From a virus: a stretch of 31,859 nt of DNA. The translations under genes and the position numbers were made by a program. Below the pieces are notes generated by a model. The model did not search any database. It was not told the origin of the DNA and saw only the letters and a program-made list of their open reading frames with translations. This document shows positions 1 to 8,278 of this stretch, in pieces (position 1 is the first letter of the stretch; the number at the start of each line of letters is the position of its first letter). The stretch is from the IMG/VR virus record IMGVR_UViG_3300031851_000101, positions 1 to 31,859 of that record, one strand, 5' to 3'.

Positions 1-230
1 GCATAATTTAAATATGCAAAATCTTCAGGAAGTTTTGCTCTACCATGCTCTATATCAAGAACAACTTCTTTAGTTCTATGAATTCTTAAACCTAAATCAT
101 AATTCACTCTTGTTGCCACTTTGATCAACTGTGCAGGATCAATCATATTCTCTAATGCATAGTTTGCAAAGTCAACAGATACATCCTCGTATAATTGATT
201 AAAAGTCCTATATTTTTGTGATACGCTCAT
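1..230 (-). CDS. Partial connector/ring-like virion protein (N-terminal 76 aa)
   Basis: The gene starts at an ATG at 228-230 and runs off the left edge, so only about 76 residues are visible. The N-terminus (MSVSQKYRTFNQLYEDV) leads into a helical stretch with DPAQLIKVATRVNYDLGLRI, then a KLPEDFAYLNYA segment. Short helical proteins with a 'KLPxDF' segment are typical of head-tail connector and ring proteins of Crassvirales-like phages; that identification is from memory of the family. A second ATG at 235-237 is in another frame and soon meets a stop, so the 230 start is preferred. The gene lies 12 nt after the stop of the lysine-rich protein at 243-569. The function is inferred from the family and from nearby connector candidates at 1299-1970 and 10733-11440. 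Confidence 0.6.
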   Translation of the reverse strand, partial: MSVSQKYRTFNQLYEDVSVDFANYALENMIDPAQLIKVATRVNYDLGLRIHRTKEVVLDIEHGRAKLPEDFAYLNY

Positions 231-242
231 TGCTCATTTTTT

Positions 243-569
243 TTAACAATTCCATTTTCTTAAAGCTAAAGCTTTTCTAGTGGGTTTTCCATTAGGTTTT
301 TTCATTGGTCCTTTTACTCCACTCATTCTTGCACAAAATGATTTTCTTCTTTTAGCTGCTTTACTGCCTGGTTTTAATTTAGAAGGTTTTGTAGTTACTG
401 CAGTTTGTAGTTTAGATCCGGGGTTCTCCCTTCTATATGAGGCAACACCTTTTGCATTTAATCCCCCTTTAGGATCTTTACCTTCTTTTCTAGTCCAGGC
501 TGCAGTAGAACCGCCCTTCTTAAACATACCAGGAACTCTGACACCTTGTGAATTATATATTGGATCCAT
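243..569 (-). CDS. Small Lys/Arg-rich phage protein with PGMF motif
   Basis: This 108-aa protein starts at the ATG at 567-569, giving MDPIYNSQGVRVPGMFKKGG. An upstream in-frame ATG at 621-623 would add 18 residues but overlaps the 52-aa gene next door, so it is rejected. The start lies 1 nt after the stop of that gene, so the two are probably translationally coupled. The sequence is strongly basic and ends in a cluster with KAAKRRKSFCARMSG and ALALRKWNC. I recall similar C-termini in uncharacterised proteins of many marine phages. The positive charge would suit nucleic-acid binding or packaging in the virion, but that is inference. The N-terminal YNxxGVRxPGMF motif recurs in two neighbours (736-1029 and 1029-1295). 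Confidence 0.8.
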   Translation of the reverse strand: MDPIYNSQGVRVPGMFKKGGSTAAWTRKEGKDPKGGLNAKGVASYRRENPGSKLQTAVTTKPSKLKPGSKAAKRRKSFCARMSGVKGPMKKPNGKPTRKALALRKWNC

Positions 570-570
570 C

Positions 571-729
571 TTATTTCTTTTTGTGTAATTTTTGAACATC
601 AAAAGTAGCATATAAAGATGCACCCTTGTGAGCTACAAACTTACCTGTATGTTTCATCAGCTTTGGAGCTTTCTTGCCATCTTTCATCCAGTGATATCCT
701 GCTGGAGCTTTTACTCTTTTACCTGTCAT
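571..729 (-). CDS. 52-aa lysine-rich microprotein
   Basis: A short ORF runs from the ATG at 727-729 to a TAA at 571-573. The protein begins MTGKRVKAPAGYHWMKDGKK and ends in VQKLHKKK, with about a quarter of residues lysine. The reading frame fills the gap between two like genes exactly, with 6 nt to the upstream stop and 1 nt to the downstream start. That tight packing in a cluster of similar basic proteins is the main evidence that it is real. It lacks the PGMF motif of its neighbours. I do not recognise a family; a DNA-binding or virion-internal role is only a guess from charge and context. Confidence 0.65.
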   Translation of the reverse strand: MTGKRVKAPAGYHWMKDGKKAPKLMKHTGKFVAHKGASLYATFDVQKLHKKK

Positions 730-735
730 AACTTT

Positions 736-1029
736 CTATTTATACATCCCAGGAACTTTCATTCCTACATTATTATATACCGGTTCTCCACCATAATTAG
801 CTTTTGAGGTTCTATTCCCCATTCCTACTTTTCTTTTCTTAGCAACTTCTTTTTTCTTATCAACCTGACTCCACGTTTTAGGAGTATTGCCAGAAACCTT
901 TTTGCTAGGTCTACATTTTTTAATTCCTTTAGTTTTAGAACTACCGCATTCTCTACCATTCTGGTCTGTCCATTTCTCTTCAAACCATCGTTTAAGAGCT
1001 GCACCCTTTGCTGTTTTTCTAACTGCCAT
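736..1029 (-). CDS. DUF5872-like basic protein with C-terminal PGMY motif
   Basis: This 97-aa protein has an N-terminal segment with LKRWFEEKWTD, then CGSS, then KKCRPSKKVSGNTPKTW. This combination (KW.D, CG.S, CRPSK.vs..TP) matches my memory of DUF5872, a small domain found in phages and large DNA viruses with no known function. The C-terminus reads VYNNVGMKVPGMYK, the same motif that opens the proteins at 243-569 and 1029-1295, here moved to the other end of the chain. The ATG at 1027-1029 overlaps the stop of the upstream gene by one base (TAATG), which suggests coupled translation. The protein is strongly basic, and the two conserved cysteines could bind metal or form a disulphide. Confidence 0.8.
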   Translation of the reverse strand: MAVRKTAKGAALKRWFEEKWTDQNGRECGSSKTKGIKKCRPSKKVSGNTPKTWSQVDKKKEVAKKRKVGMGNRTSKANYGGEPVYNNVGMKVPGMYK

Positions 1030-1295
1030 TATTTTCCGGCTTTCTTTTTTCTACATTTTGCAATCATACCACTAGCATAAGCGCTAGGAAATACTTTATG
1101 TGCAGCTTTTGCTTTATAGTAGCAAGAATCTTTTTTAGTACTTGATGAACCACCTTTTTTCTTTTTGATTACACCTCTACCTATTAAAACATCTTTTCTA
1201 GTTACTTTACCATCTCCGGATAGATCTGGAAATGACCCTCCTTTTTCAAACATTCCAGGAATTCTTACTCCCTGATTATTATACATTGCTTTCAT
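1029..1295 (-). CDS. Small basic protein with EF-hand-like loop and Cys-rich tail
   Basis: This 88-aa protein opens with MYNNQGVRIPGMFEKGG after a short MKA leader. Residues about 24-36 read DLSGDGKVTRKDV, close to the Ca-binding loop of EF-hand and dockerin repeats (D.S.DGKVT..D). The C-terminal part has CYYKAKAAHKVFPSAYASG followed by MIAKCRKKK. The 'PSAYASG..KCRK' ending is common in uncharacterised proteins of marine phages, from memory. It starts 3 nt after the stop of the connector-like gene at 1299-1970 and overlaps the next gene by one base. A metal-dependent role is possible, but the loop alone does not prove calcium binding. Confidence 0.8.
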   Translation of the reverse strand: MKAMYNNQGVRIPGMFEKGGSFPDLSGDGKVTRKDVLIGRGVIKKKKGGSSSTKKDSCYYKAKAAHKVFPSAYASGMIAKCRKKKAGK

Positions 1296-1298
1296 AAT

Positions 1299-1970
1299 TT
1301 ATCTATTTGCATCTACTTTATTATCACCATCAACTACCGGAATTTGAACAGTTAGCATCATTGCTTGAACAACCTGAGTTTCAATTTCAGCAAATAATGC
1401 TTCCGGTATATAAATATCTTGTTTATATCTTGGTACGCATTGCTCAGCTTTATCGCATAACCAAAATCCAATTTCATCATCAAAAACTCCTTCAATCTGT
1501 ATAGCATCCCAATCAATGTTTGGTAAGTATAGATATCCATCTAAATACCAAAAGTATTTTGTTTTATTATATTTAAATGAAGTTGTTTTAGTCATTGAAG
1601 TATATGTACTTGGTTGAGTAGCTTGAACCTCTATAGATCCATCAATGGAACTTACAGTTCTGATTAAAGGACCCCAATATCCCTCAATCATATCGGGAAG
1701 CTTATTTTTACTTCTTTTTATAGTGCAGCCGCTTTGTATACCAGAACAATGAGCCTCAACTTTATCTACCTCTATCAATTCTATATAGGGAAGCTTTTTC
1801 CATACAGCATTAAACTTCATTAGTTTATTTGCATAATCTTGCCTACGCATTAAGATTTGAGCAAACTTTACTACCATGCTGTATACATACCTATCAGTAA
1901 CAAAAGCATCTTGAACTTCAGCTTTTACTTGACCTCGTATTCTTGATATAACTTCACCTATTGTTGTCAT
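1299..1970 (-). CDS. Head-tail connector / ring-type structural protein
   Basis: This 223-aa protein begins MTTIGEVISRIRGQVKAEVQ. Helical N-terminal residues (1-50, including DRYVYSMVVKFAQILMRRQD) are followed by a beta-rich middle with LPYIELIEVDKVEAHCSG and a C-terminal segment with YIPEALFAEIETQVVQAMM. The general plan (N-terminal helices, beta insertion, C-terminal helix) and the position in the tail/connector region suit the small ring proteins below the portal in short-tailed Crassvirales-like phages. The ATG overlaps the stop of the upstream 188-aa gene by 4 nt. The family assignment is from memory and moderate. Confidence 0.65.
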   Translation of the reverse strand: MTTIGEVISRIRGQVKAEVQDAFVTDRYVYSMVVKFAQILMRRQDYANKLMKFNAVWKKLPYIELIEVDKVEAHCSGIQSGCTIKRSKNKLPDMIEGYWGPLIRTVSSIDGSIEVQATQPSTYTSMTKTTSFKYNKTKYFWYLDGYLYLPNIDWDAIQIEGVFDDEIGFWLCDKAEQCVPRYKQDIYIPEALFAEIETQVVQAMMLTVQIPVVDGDNKVDANR

Positions 1971-2533
1971 AATTCAAATTCATTATAATTATCAGATATC
2001 TTTTCTGCTTTATATAAATGTGATATCTTATATCTATTTTGTACAATAATATATTTAGTCCAATCTTCAGGATATTTTTTGGCTACAGATCTTTTAAAAT
2101 TTCTACAAGCTTCAAATTTCCAAAGCTCTCTATTCTTAAATCTGTATTTAGCTGATGAATTTGTATAAAATATTTTACCTATATTACCATCTGTTTCCCA
2201 ATTTTGATTTTTTAAAATCTTACCATATTCATTAGACTTTCCAAAATCAATGTTCTGTTTTTTATATTTTGCCGGAGAACATGTACCTATAAATAAATAT
2301 CCTAAAGAGTTGGGTAATTCTACACCATCTCTAAATTCAATCACACCATTCCATAAACCTTCATTATATCTTCTAATTATACTTTTTAATTTATTATTAT
2401 CTATCTTTTCATAAAGAGGATATTTATCTTTAAACTCTTTTATTGTATTTGCGTTTAAAAAACCAATTCTCTTTTCTCTAAATCTAGGAGCATTGAGATC
2501 GGGTTTTTTGAATTTATCTGTCATATCACTCAT
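1967..2533 (-). CDS. Conserved phage protein of unknown function (188 aa)
   Basis: The product is hydrophilic and rich in aromatic and lysine residues, without signal peptide or membrane segment. Recognisable blocks are FRDGVELPNSLGYLFIGTC at about residues 67-85, DGNIGKIFYTNSSAKYRF in the middle and WKFEACRNFKRSVAKKYPEDW near the end. I recall similar blocks in uncharacterised proteins of Bacteroidota phages, next to connector genes. Two starts are possible, MSDMTDKF at 2531-2533 or the internal ATG at 2522-2524. The first sits directly after the AT-rich box of a promoter-like motif and would give a nearly leaderless message; the second leaves a short leader. The gene overlaps the connector gene by 4 nt. 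Confidence 0.7.
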   Translation of the reverse strand: MSDMTDKFKKPDLNAPRFREKRIGFLNANTIKEFKDKYPLYEKIDNNKLKSIIRRYNEGLWNGVIEFRDGVELPNSLGYLFIGTCSPAKYKKQNIDFGKSNEYGKILKNQNWETDGNIGKIFYTNSSAKYRFKNRELWKFEACRNFKRSVAKKYPEDWTKYIIVQNRYKISHLYKAEKISDNYNEFEL

Positions 2534-2551
2534 TATAATTTACAAAAAAAA
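2531..2551 (-). promoter_or_regulatory. Promoter-like motif, copy upstream of 1967-2533
   Basis: On the minus strand a run of eight T is followed by GTAAATTATAATG. It resembles the elements before 8470-9024, 10733-area/9136-10650 and 15625-16914 (TTTTTGTATATTATAnATG type). The position between genes supports a promoter, but the ATG at its end is also the annotated start codon, so function is uncertain. Confidence 0.4.
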
Positions 2552-2578
2552 CATCACTTATAAAAGTTAAACTTAGTA

Positions 2579-3760
2579 TTAATCTGCTAAATAGGTTAGT
2601 TCGCATATATTACCCTTACTAGGTGATTGCAATTCTAATTTACCAGATCTTCTATTACCAATATATTTTTTATGATAATGATAGTAATCCGTCTTAGATA
2701 AACTAGGTAATGTTTTATGTATGAAACCTGCGGTCTCACCAGTTGTTATATATTCTATTTTTTTATTCTGATGAAAATGCCCTGTAAATAAAGTTCTATT
2801 TTTAGTACCGCCCCATTCTTGAGCAAATTCTGTTGCATAAACAATTGGTGTATTTTTACTTACAGCATCTCCATGTTCAAATGCATTAAAATTATCTTGC
2901 CAAACATGAACTTTTCTTTCTTCATATTTCACATCCCAAGTTATCCTATCGCAATCTATAGCTTTAGATAAAGCATGTACTAAATGAAATGATGATAATC
3001 TATCATGATTACCAGGTACATATACTATAGTTAAATGCTTAACATGGGCAACTATAAATGTGATAGCCCAAATCATAGCATCAAATGCTTGAATGTAAGC
3101 TTCTGTAGCTGTACTACAATTATCTAGAGGCGTTCCGCTAGTAGTTGTACCATGAAACGTATCCATGTTAATTAAATCACCTCCTACAACAAAAAATAAT
3201 TCTTCTATATTATGTGAAGCAATTGCCCTCTTAATAAGATTCTGAACCGTATCCTCAAAATCCTTATCTATTGTTTCATTACCTTCTTTACCAAAATGAA
3301 TATCTTGAAGTGACATTATACCACACACAACATCTCTATCAGGATGCAATGAGTAACCTTTAGGTATGGATAGTTTTGGTATATTATATTTTTTAGGCTT
3401 CCATACATCTAATAGATCTTTTAAATAATCACTTTCTGTTTCTTTAATTTTGGTTATAAGTGCAGATATACGCCAATGGTCAGCCATTTGTTTGTTCCAA
3501 TACTGAGACAGCTTCCATTTACTTGTATCTATATTTAAAAGTTTTATTATTTCTTCTGCAGATTTAGGTTCACTTTTAGATATTCCCGATACTGTAGATT
3601 CTCCTTTATCTAAATTATAATGTTGTTCAGATAAATCTAACTTTCCTCTTACTAATTTTTTTAAGTGAATATATTTTTTTGTGGATATACCTAATCTTTT
3701 AGCACAATATGCATTACCTTTCTTCCACTTAAAAGATTCTTTTATCTTATCTAAATCCAT
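2579..3760 (-). CDS. Calcineurin-like metallophosphoesterase
   Basis: All five signature motifs of the calcineurin-like phosphoesterase fold are visible in this 393-aa protein: D153-x-H155 (LQDIHFG), G194-D195-x-x-N198 (VGGDLIN), G250-N-H-D253 (VPGNHDR), H296 (FEHGD) and G327-H-x-H330 (TGHFHQ). It should bind two metal ions and hydrolyse phosphoesters; the substrate could be nucleic acid, nucleotide or phosphoprotein, which the sequence does not tell. Residues 1-45 look like a helix-turn-helix (NAYCAKRLGISTKKYIHLKKL), which could direct the enzyme to DNA. It is odd to find it inside a structural module. It follows a clear terminator (3801-3827), so it may begin its own transcription unit. Confidence 0.92.
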   Translation of the reverse strand: MDLDKIKESFKWKKGNAYCAKRLGISTKKYIHLKKLVRGKLDLSEQHYNLDKGESTVSGISKSEPKSAEEIIKLLNIDTSKWKLSQYWNKQMADHWRISALITKIKETESDYLKDLLDVWKPKKYNIPKLSIPKGYSLHPDRDVVCGIMSLQDIHFGKEGNETIDKDFEDTVQNLIKRAIASHNIEELFFVVGGDLINMDTFHGTTTSGTPLDNCSTATEAYIQAFDAMIWAITFIVAHVKHLTIVYVPGNHDRLSSFHLVHALSKAIDCDRITWDVKYEERKVHVWQDNFNAFEHGDAVSKNTPIVYATEFAQEWGGTKNRTLFTGHFHQNKKIEYITTGETAGFIHKTLPSLSKTDYYHYHKKYIGNRRSGKLELQSPSKGNICELTYLAD

Positions 3761-3800
3761 TTTGTAACTTTAAGTTATTAAATTTAAGAAATTATATTGG

Positions 3801-3827
3801 AAAAAAGAAGCCCAGCAATACTGGGCT
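3801..3827 (-). terminator. Rho-independent terminator after 3871-4422
   Basis: The 7-bp perfect stem AGCCCAG / CTGGGCT (3809-3815 with 3821-3827) has a 5-nt loop and is followed on the minus strand by CTTCTTTTTT. It ends the transcript of the Cys-rich virion genes to its right. Confidence 0.85.
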
Positions 3828-3870
3828 CCAGAACTTTGGTAATAAAAAACCAACAAATTATCACCTCTGT

Positions 3871-4422
3871 TTACAATAATGTTGTAAATAATATTTCCAC
3901 GCTATCACAAGTAGCTGCTCCAGAATCTGTGGAAACCAATTTAACTTTATAATCAGTTGCTGCAATAAGACTAGATATTGCTAATTGCAATACAGTTGGT
4001 CCTACAACACCTTGTGAAACATATCCAACACCAGAATCAAGAAACACCTCTATTTGAGTTGTTGCTGTAGATTCATTATTCCAAAGTATTACTGCTGAAT
4101 TAGATGTTATATTAGCAGCATATACATTATATGGGGCATGGTGTAAATCATCTGAAGTACATCCGCCAATTCCCTGACTCATCATTAAAGCCATTTTTTG
4201 AATTATAGAATCTAATCTTTCTCCTGTTTCAATTTTTATAATGCTCCCAGCAGTACCTACTTGAAACGTGGTTCCGCAATAACTAACACATTCTGCGCAA
4301 CATATTGTAGCACACCTTTCACTTCCTACACTACAATCACTGTAACTACAAGGATTACTTAGTGCTACGTCAGTACAACCGCATGGTTTACTAGGGTTAC
4401 ATTTATTACAATTACAAGCCAT
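3871..4422 (-). CDS. Cys-rich virion protein with C-terminal FN3-like domain
   Basis: The first 50 of 183 residues hold 12 cysteines, at positions 3, 5, 8, 14, 16, 25, 30, 37, 41, 42, 45 and 49, in blocks such as CNCNKCNPSKPCGC and CATICCAECVSYCG. This density suggests a metal-binding or disulphide-linked knot. Residues about 90-183 have the pattern of a fibronectin type III beta-sandwich (APYNVYAANITSNSAVILWN, then IAATDYKVKLVS, ending EILFTTLL). FN3-like domains are common on phage surfaces and probably help attach to cell-surface sugars. The gene lies 18 nt after the 1201-aa surface protein and just before a terminator, so it ends that operon. Its role as tail or surface decoration is inferred. 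Confidence 0.7.
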   Translation of the reverse strand: MACNCNKCNPSKPCGCTDVALSNPCSYSDCSVGSERCATICCAECVSYCGTTFQVGTAGSIIKIETGERLDSIIQKMALMMSQGIGGCTSDDLHHAPYNVYAANITSNSAVILWNNESTATTQIEVFLDSGVGYVSQGVVGPTVLQLAISSLIAATDYKVKLVSTDSGAATCDSVEILFTTLL

Positions 4423-4440
4423 TTTATTTTATTTTATTAA

Positions 4441-7400
4441 TTAAGGTAGACATGTCACACAATCTACATATGTAGCATCTAGACTGCAAGGCGTTACATC
4501 CGCAGCTGTAGCTGAACAGTTATCTATTATAGTTACGCATTTAGAAGTTGCACTTCTCCAGTCATCAACAGTTCCGGGAGACCAATCAGGTCCATTATTT
4601 GTAAGTTCAACAACAGTACCTATAGCAATTGTACCACAACCATGATCTGTTATAAAAACAAAGTATGTTTCACTCTTGCTGCAGCTAGATACTTCATAAG
4701 TATTTGTTACAGGAATTGTTGATGCAGGATATGTATTATTGCATCCTTTTACAGATCTGGTTAAGTTTTCTTTAAACTTATCATTTGTACCATCTTCTAT
4801 TGAATCTAGTTCTGCGGAGCTTTTTTCTTGATCTAATAATGCAAGAGCTCCTCTACTGTCTCCTTTATATAACTGAGGCATTGTAGCACCTCCTGGGATA
4901 GTTGCTGCCGTATAAGGCATAGCTGGAGCTAATCCGTCTAACATAAAAGATGTAATATCAACAGCAGTTTGAATACCATACTTAGAAGAAGGTATTAATT
5001 CTGCAGTATATGCCGCCAACATTTGTAAAATAGTAGCTGCATCTGCTCCACCAGAATTATGAATAGTTAATGGGAATAATACAGTTGTTAAGCCTAAAGG
5101 AAATTGATTTATATTAATACCATTTGCTATACCCCACGTACTGGTAGGAGCAACTGGAGTACCTGTTGTACCTGTTGTCATATCTATTAAGGCAGCCGCA
5201 TCTTCTTTATACTCAGGTGTTGGTTGAGTTGAAAAACCAGCGCCTAATGTATTTGCGTGATATTCTGTATCAGATTGATTTGAAAATATTATAGCATATG
5301 CTGCACTTTTAAATACACCTGCTCCACCACTCCAAGATGTAGGAAGAACCTCCAATCCTTGCCATGGTAAAGAAGCAGATTGAGTCCAGCTAGAACCATT
5401 ATCTACAATTGCTTTATGATATCCTAGCCATTTTTCATCATCAGTAGGTATAAAGTAAATATTACCAGCATATCCAAATTCTGAAATCCAGTACGTTCTT
5501 AGTTCAGCAAGACCTTGTTTAATCTTAGCACCTTCAGCATCTGTATATCCGTTAGTATTTATAAATGCATAAACATCTTGGTCTGTATAAGAAAGTTTTA
5601 CATTACAATTTACTAATGCAACTTGAACTGTTATTACAGCTACTTCACAACCTCCGGAACCTGCAATAGTAGGTTGAAGTTGAATCTGGAATGTATCAGC
5701 ATAATCATTGCTTCCTGGAGCTACTGTAGTATATGTAAACTGATTCTCGGTAGTAGGGCTTTGTGTAACATTACCCAAAACTGGACTACTAAGAACAGTC
5801 ATACTTGGTTCACCGCTACCTAAAACATAAGGTAAGTTGATTACCACACTATCTCCATTATTACCGCATAATACTTGAATTGATTCTGGTAATATATATG
5901 AAGGACATGCACAACATTCAACAACACTTCTTACAGACTGTGTTGTATTATCCCATCCTGCATATATATATCTAGTTATAGTACCCACAACTCTTTTACC
6001 AACATAAAACCAATAACTATCAGAATTGCCGCCAAATACAAAATAGCTGTTAGGACCGCATTCTAATATTTGTCTAGCAACTTCCTGACCAGCAGGACAA
6101 GCAGTAGACATAGATGTTGACAAACACTCTTCAGGACTTTGGGTTGTACTCCAAACTTGAGTTGCAAAATCATATCTTAAAATAGTTGGCACACTTGTTA
6201 TTGGACCAGTACATGTTTGATCTACTTTTATATATACAGAGCCTGAAGTTGCACCTGTAGATATAGTTCTTAAACCATCCGAACCAGAAGTAGGAGCACC
6301 ATAGGTTATACCATCAGTACTAAAAGATATCTCAGCACTAACCGGAGAAGCATCTTCATATGCAACTGTTACTGCAACATCCCCAGCAACCCCAAGATAA
6401 TCCATTGTAGGACTAGTTAATGTTGCTGATTTACAAGCAGGACCAGCAGGACCTAAACTTTCAAGCTTTATGATTTCATCTATTGGGTCATACCAGTATC
6501 TACTATAAACACTGCCAACCGCATATTTTCCTAAATAAACATCCGTAGATTCAACAGCATCTGATGTAAATACATTTGTAAGTACATCAGCACAAGTTTC
6601 TCCTGGAATAGTAACTGCAATACTTGGGCAAAGTTTTGGTATGCTATTAACAATTACACTAACCTGAACATCATATGTTTGTCCAGGAGCAGCTCCTGAA
6701 AATATATAGTTAATTGATGATGGAGGATTTGTTATAGTAGTTGTCCCAAGTACAACTCCTGTACTTTGAGAGGTTGCGGTTATTTCATATGTAACTGTAG
6801 CACCTAAGTTATTTGTAAAGCCTACAGTTATTAAACTAGATCCAGGTGTTACTACAATATTTTGAGGACAAGGTGCACTCATTGGAGCTATTAATAGTTG
6901 TCTATCTTTACATTGAGAAGTACCATCTGTAATACAAAAGTTAACTACAATACTTAAGGATTGAAATCTATTTAATGTAGTAACATCAACATTAACTCCG
7001 CTTGGTGAATTAATTAAGTTTGAAACTACAATATTTTGACTTACACTGCTTCCATCTGCATCTGTAATTGTAACTACTGTAGATCCTCCGCAATCTGAAA
7101 AACCAGAAGGTATTGTAGAACCTTGAAAATTTAAATTTATTAAATCAAAAACACCATTTCCAGTTGTGTCTATACCATTCCATGCAAAAATAAAGTCTAC
7201 ACCATCACAACCTGAATCACAACAGTTTTCTTGTATATCTGATACAGCTGAATATAGATCGCAAATAGCAATCCATTGATTAATATTAGACTCAGCTAAT
7301 GTTCCCGGATTAGCAACCCATCCTGTAAGTCCGCTAAATGGCTGGCGAGTAGTTAGACTCTCTTGACTACCAGTTATACATTGAGCACCTATAGCAGCAT

Positions 7401-8046
7401 TTACTAAAGCCACAGATCCTACTGCATTTCTAAAACTACAAAATTGGGTTTCAAGAGCTAATACCAAAGTTGATATAGGAACGCTTTGTCCAATGAAAAT
7501 ACAAGATGATACAACATCAAAATCAGATACTTCAGGTTTTCTACATGGAAGAACACAATCCTCTAGAATAGAAACTCTATCCGCTAAGTTTAAAATATTT
7601 TGTTCAATTAAACTTATTGAAAATAAAATATCACAAATTCTATTACTTATAAGATCAGCCCAATCTTCTAAAGGTAATTCTGTTACAGGATTTCCTAACT
7701 TATCATTATACTGCAAACAAGCAGGTAGGTTAATTACTGGTAAAACTATATCTTTTGTAGCTTGATTACATATGTAATCTACTATTGCTTGTAATGTTCC
7801 TGTTAAATCGGCAGGTATACCACTATCAGGTAATGCACATTTAAGATCTAATCCTGTTAAATCTGGATCACAAGTACAAGCTTGATCAATTATATCACAT
7901 AGTTTAGTTGCTAATGCAGCAACTACATCAGAAACAGTATCTCCGTTACATATATTAATACATGCAATATCAGGACCTTGCCAAACTACGCAGTTTGATG
8001 AAATAGGGTTGCAAGGTGCAGGTGTATTATTTTTAGATGGTATCAT
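4441..8046 (-). CDS. Large multidomain virion surface/tail protein (1201 aa)
   Basis: The N-terminus is cysteine-rich with NCVVWQGPDIACINICNGD, a block I associate with structural proteins of Bacteroidota phages. The next 170 residues are helical with regularly placed cysteines (TKLCDIID, YICNQ, RICDILFSIS). From about residue 290 on, repeated beta-sandwich segments follow, including FN3-like stretches near 395-480 (SLITVGFTNNLGATVTYEI, then GQTYDVQVSVIV). Residues about 800-1100 form a different globular part starting LSYTDQDVYAFINTNGYTD. The extreme C-terminus is again cysteine-rich. No enzyme motif is evident. Size and domain mix suit a tail spike, receptor-binding or surface protein. It overlaps nothing and sits between 8060-8278 and 3871-4422 in one operon. 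Confidence 0.75.
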   Translation of the reverse strand: MIPSKNNTPAPCNPISSNCVVWQGPDIACINICNGDTVSDVVAALATKLCDIIDQACTCDPDLTGLDLKCALPDSGIPADLTGTLQAIVDYICNQATKDIVLPVINLPACLQYNDKLGNPVTELPLEDWADLISNRICDILFSISLIEQNILNLADRVSILEDCVLPCRKPEVSDFDVVSSCIFIGQSVPISTLVLALETQFCSFRNAVGSVALVNAAIGAQCITGSQESLTTRQPFSGLTGWVANPGTLAESNINQWIAICDLYSAVSDIQENCCDSGCDGVDFIFAWNGIDTTGNGVFDLINLNFQGSTIPSGFSDCGGSTVVTITDADGSSVSQNIVVSNLINSPSGVNVDVTTLNRFQSLSIVVNFCITDGTSQCKDRQLLIAPMSAPCPQNIVVTPGSSLITVGFTNNLGATVTYEITATSQSTGVVLGTTTITNPPSSINYIFSGAAPGQTYDVQVSVIVNSIPKLCPSIAVTIPGETCADVLTNVFTSDAVESTDVYLGKYAVGSVYSRYWYDPIDEIIKLESLGPAGPACKSATLTSPTMDYLGVAGDVAVTVAYEDASPVSAEISFSTDGITYGAPTSGSDGLRTISTGATSGSVYIKVDQTCTGPITSVPTILRYDFATQVWSTTQSPEECLSTSMSTACPAGQEVARQILECGPNSYFVFGGNSDSYWFYVGKRVVGTITRYIYAGWDNTTQSVRSVVECCACPSYILPESIQVLCGNNGDSVVINLPYVLGSGEPSMTVLSSPVLGNVTQSPTTENQFTYTTVAPGSNDYADTFQIQLQPTIAGSGGCEVAVITVQVALVNCNVKLSYTDQDVYAFINTNGYTDAEGAKIKQGLAELRTYWISEFGYAGNIYFIPTDDEKWLGYHKAIVDNGSSWTQSASLPWQGLEVLPTSWSGGAGVFKSAAYAIIFSNQSDTEYHANTLGAGFSTQPTPEYKEDAAALIDMTTGTTGTPVAPTSTWGIANGININQFPLGLTTVLFPLTIHNSGGADAATILQMLAAYTAELIPSSKYGIQTAVDITSFMLDGLAPAMPYTAATIPGGATMPQLYKGDSRGALALLDQEKSSAELDSIEDGTNDKFKENLTRSVKGCNNTYPASTIPVTNTYEVSSCSKSETYFVFITDHGCGTIAIGTVVELTNNGPDWSPGTVDDWRSATSKCVTIIDNCSATAADVTPCSLDATYVDCVTCLP

Positions 8047-8059
8047 AATTTTACTTCTT

Positions 8060-8278
8060 TTATATTGTCGCGCAATCTATAATTTTAATAGTTAAACCAG
8101 TGCTAGGAGTTAGTTTCTTAGAACTTAATTTCTCCCATTCGCATAAATCATTTTTTATTGTTACAGTTTGAAAATCAAAATGACAACACGGAGTAAGGCC
8201 AAATCTTTTAGATTTAAAATCCTGATATGCAGCATTTGCAAACTGAGTCTTTATCTTTATTTGATTTGGATTATCCAT
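8060..8278 (-). CDS. Small protein of virion gene cluster (72 aa)
   Basis: The product begins MDNPNQIKIKTQFANAAYQD and contains the pair CC at about residues 31-32 (FGLTPCCHFD) and two more single cysteines (LCEW and IIDCATI). It has no membrane segment. Its start overlaps the stop of the 59-aa gene by 8 nt, and it ends 13 nt before the 1201-aa protein, so it belongs to the same transcription unit. I do not recognise a named family. The shared cysteine content with its neighbours suggests a virion or assembly role. Confidence 0.65.
   Translation of the reverse strand: MDNPNQIKIKTQFANAAYQDFKSKRFGLTPCCHFDFQTVTIKNDLCEWEKLSSKKLTPSTGLTIKIIDCATI

Noticed and set aside
280-588. Hydrophobic plus-strand ORF of 102 aa
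   Set aside because: It is the antisense shadow of the lysine-rich gene at 243-569; Leu/Phe-rich content comes from AAA/AAG codons on the other strand.
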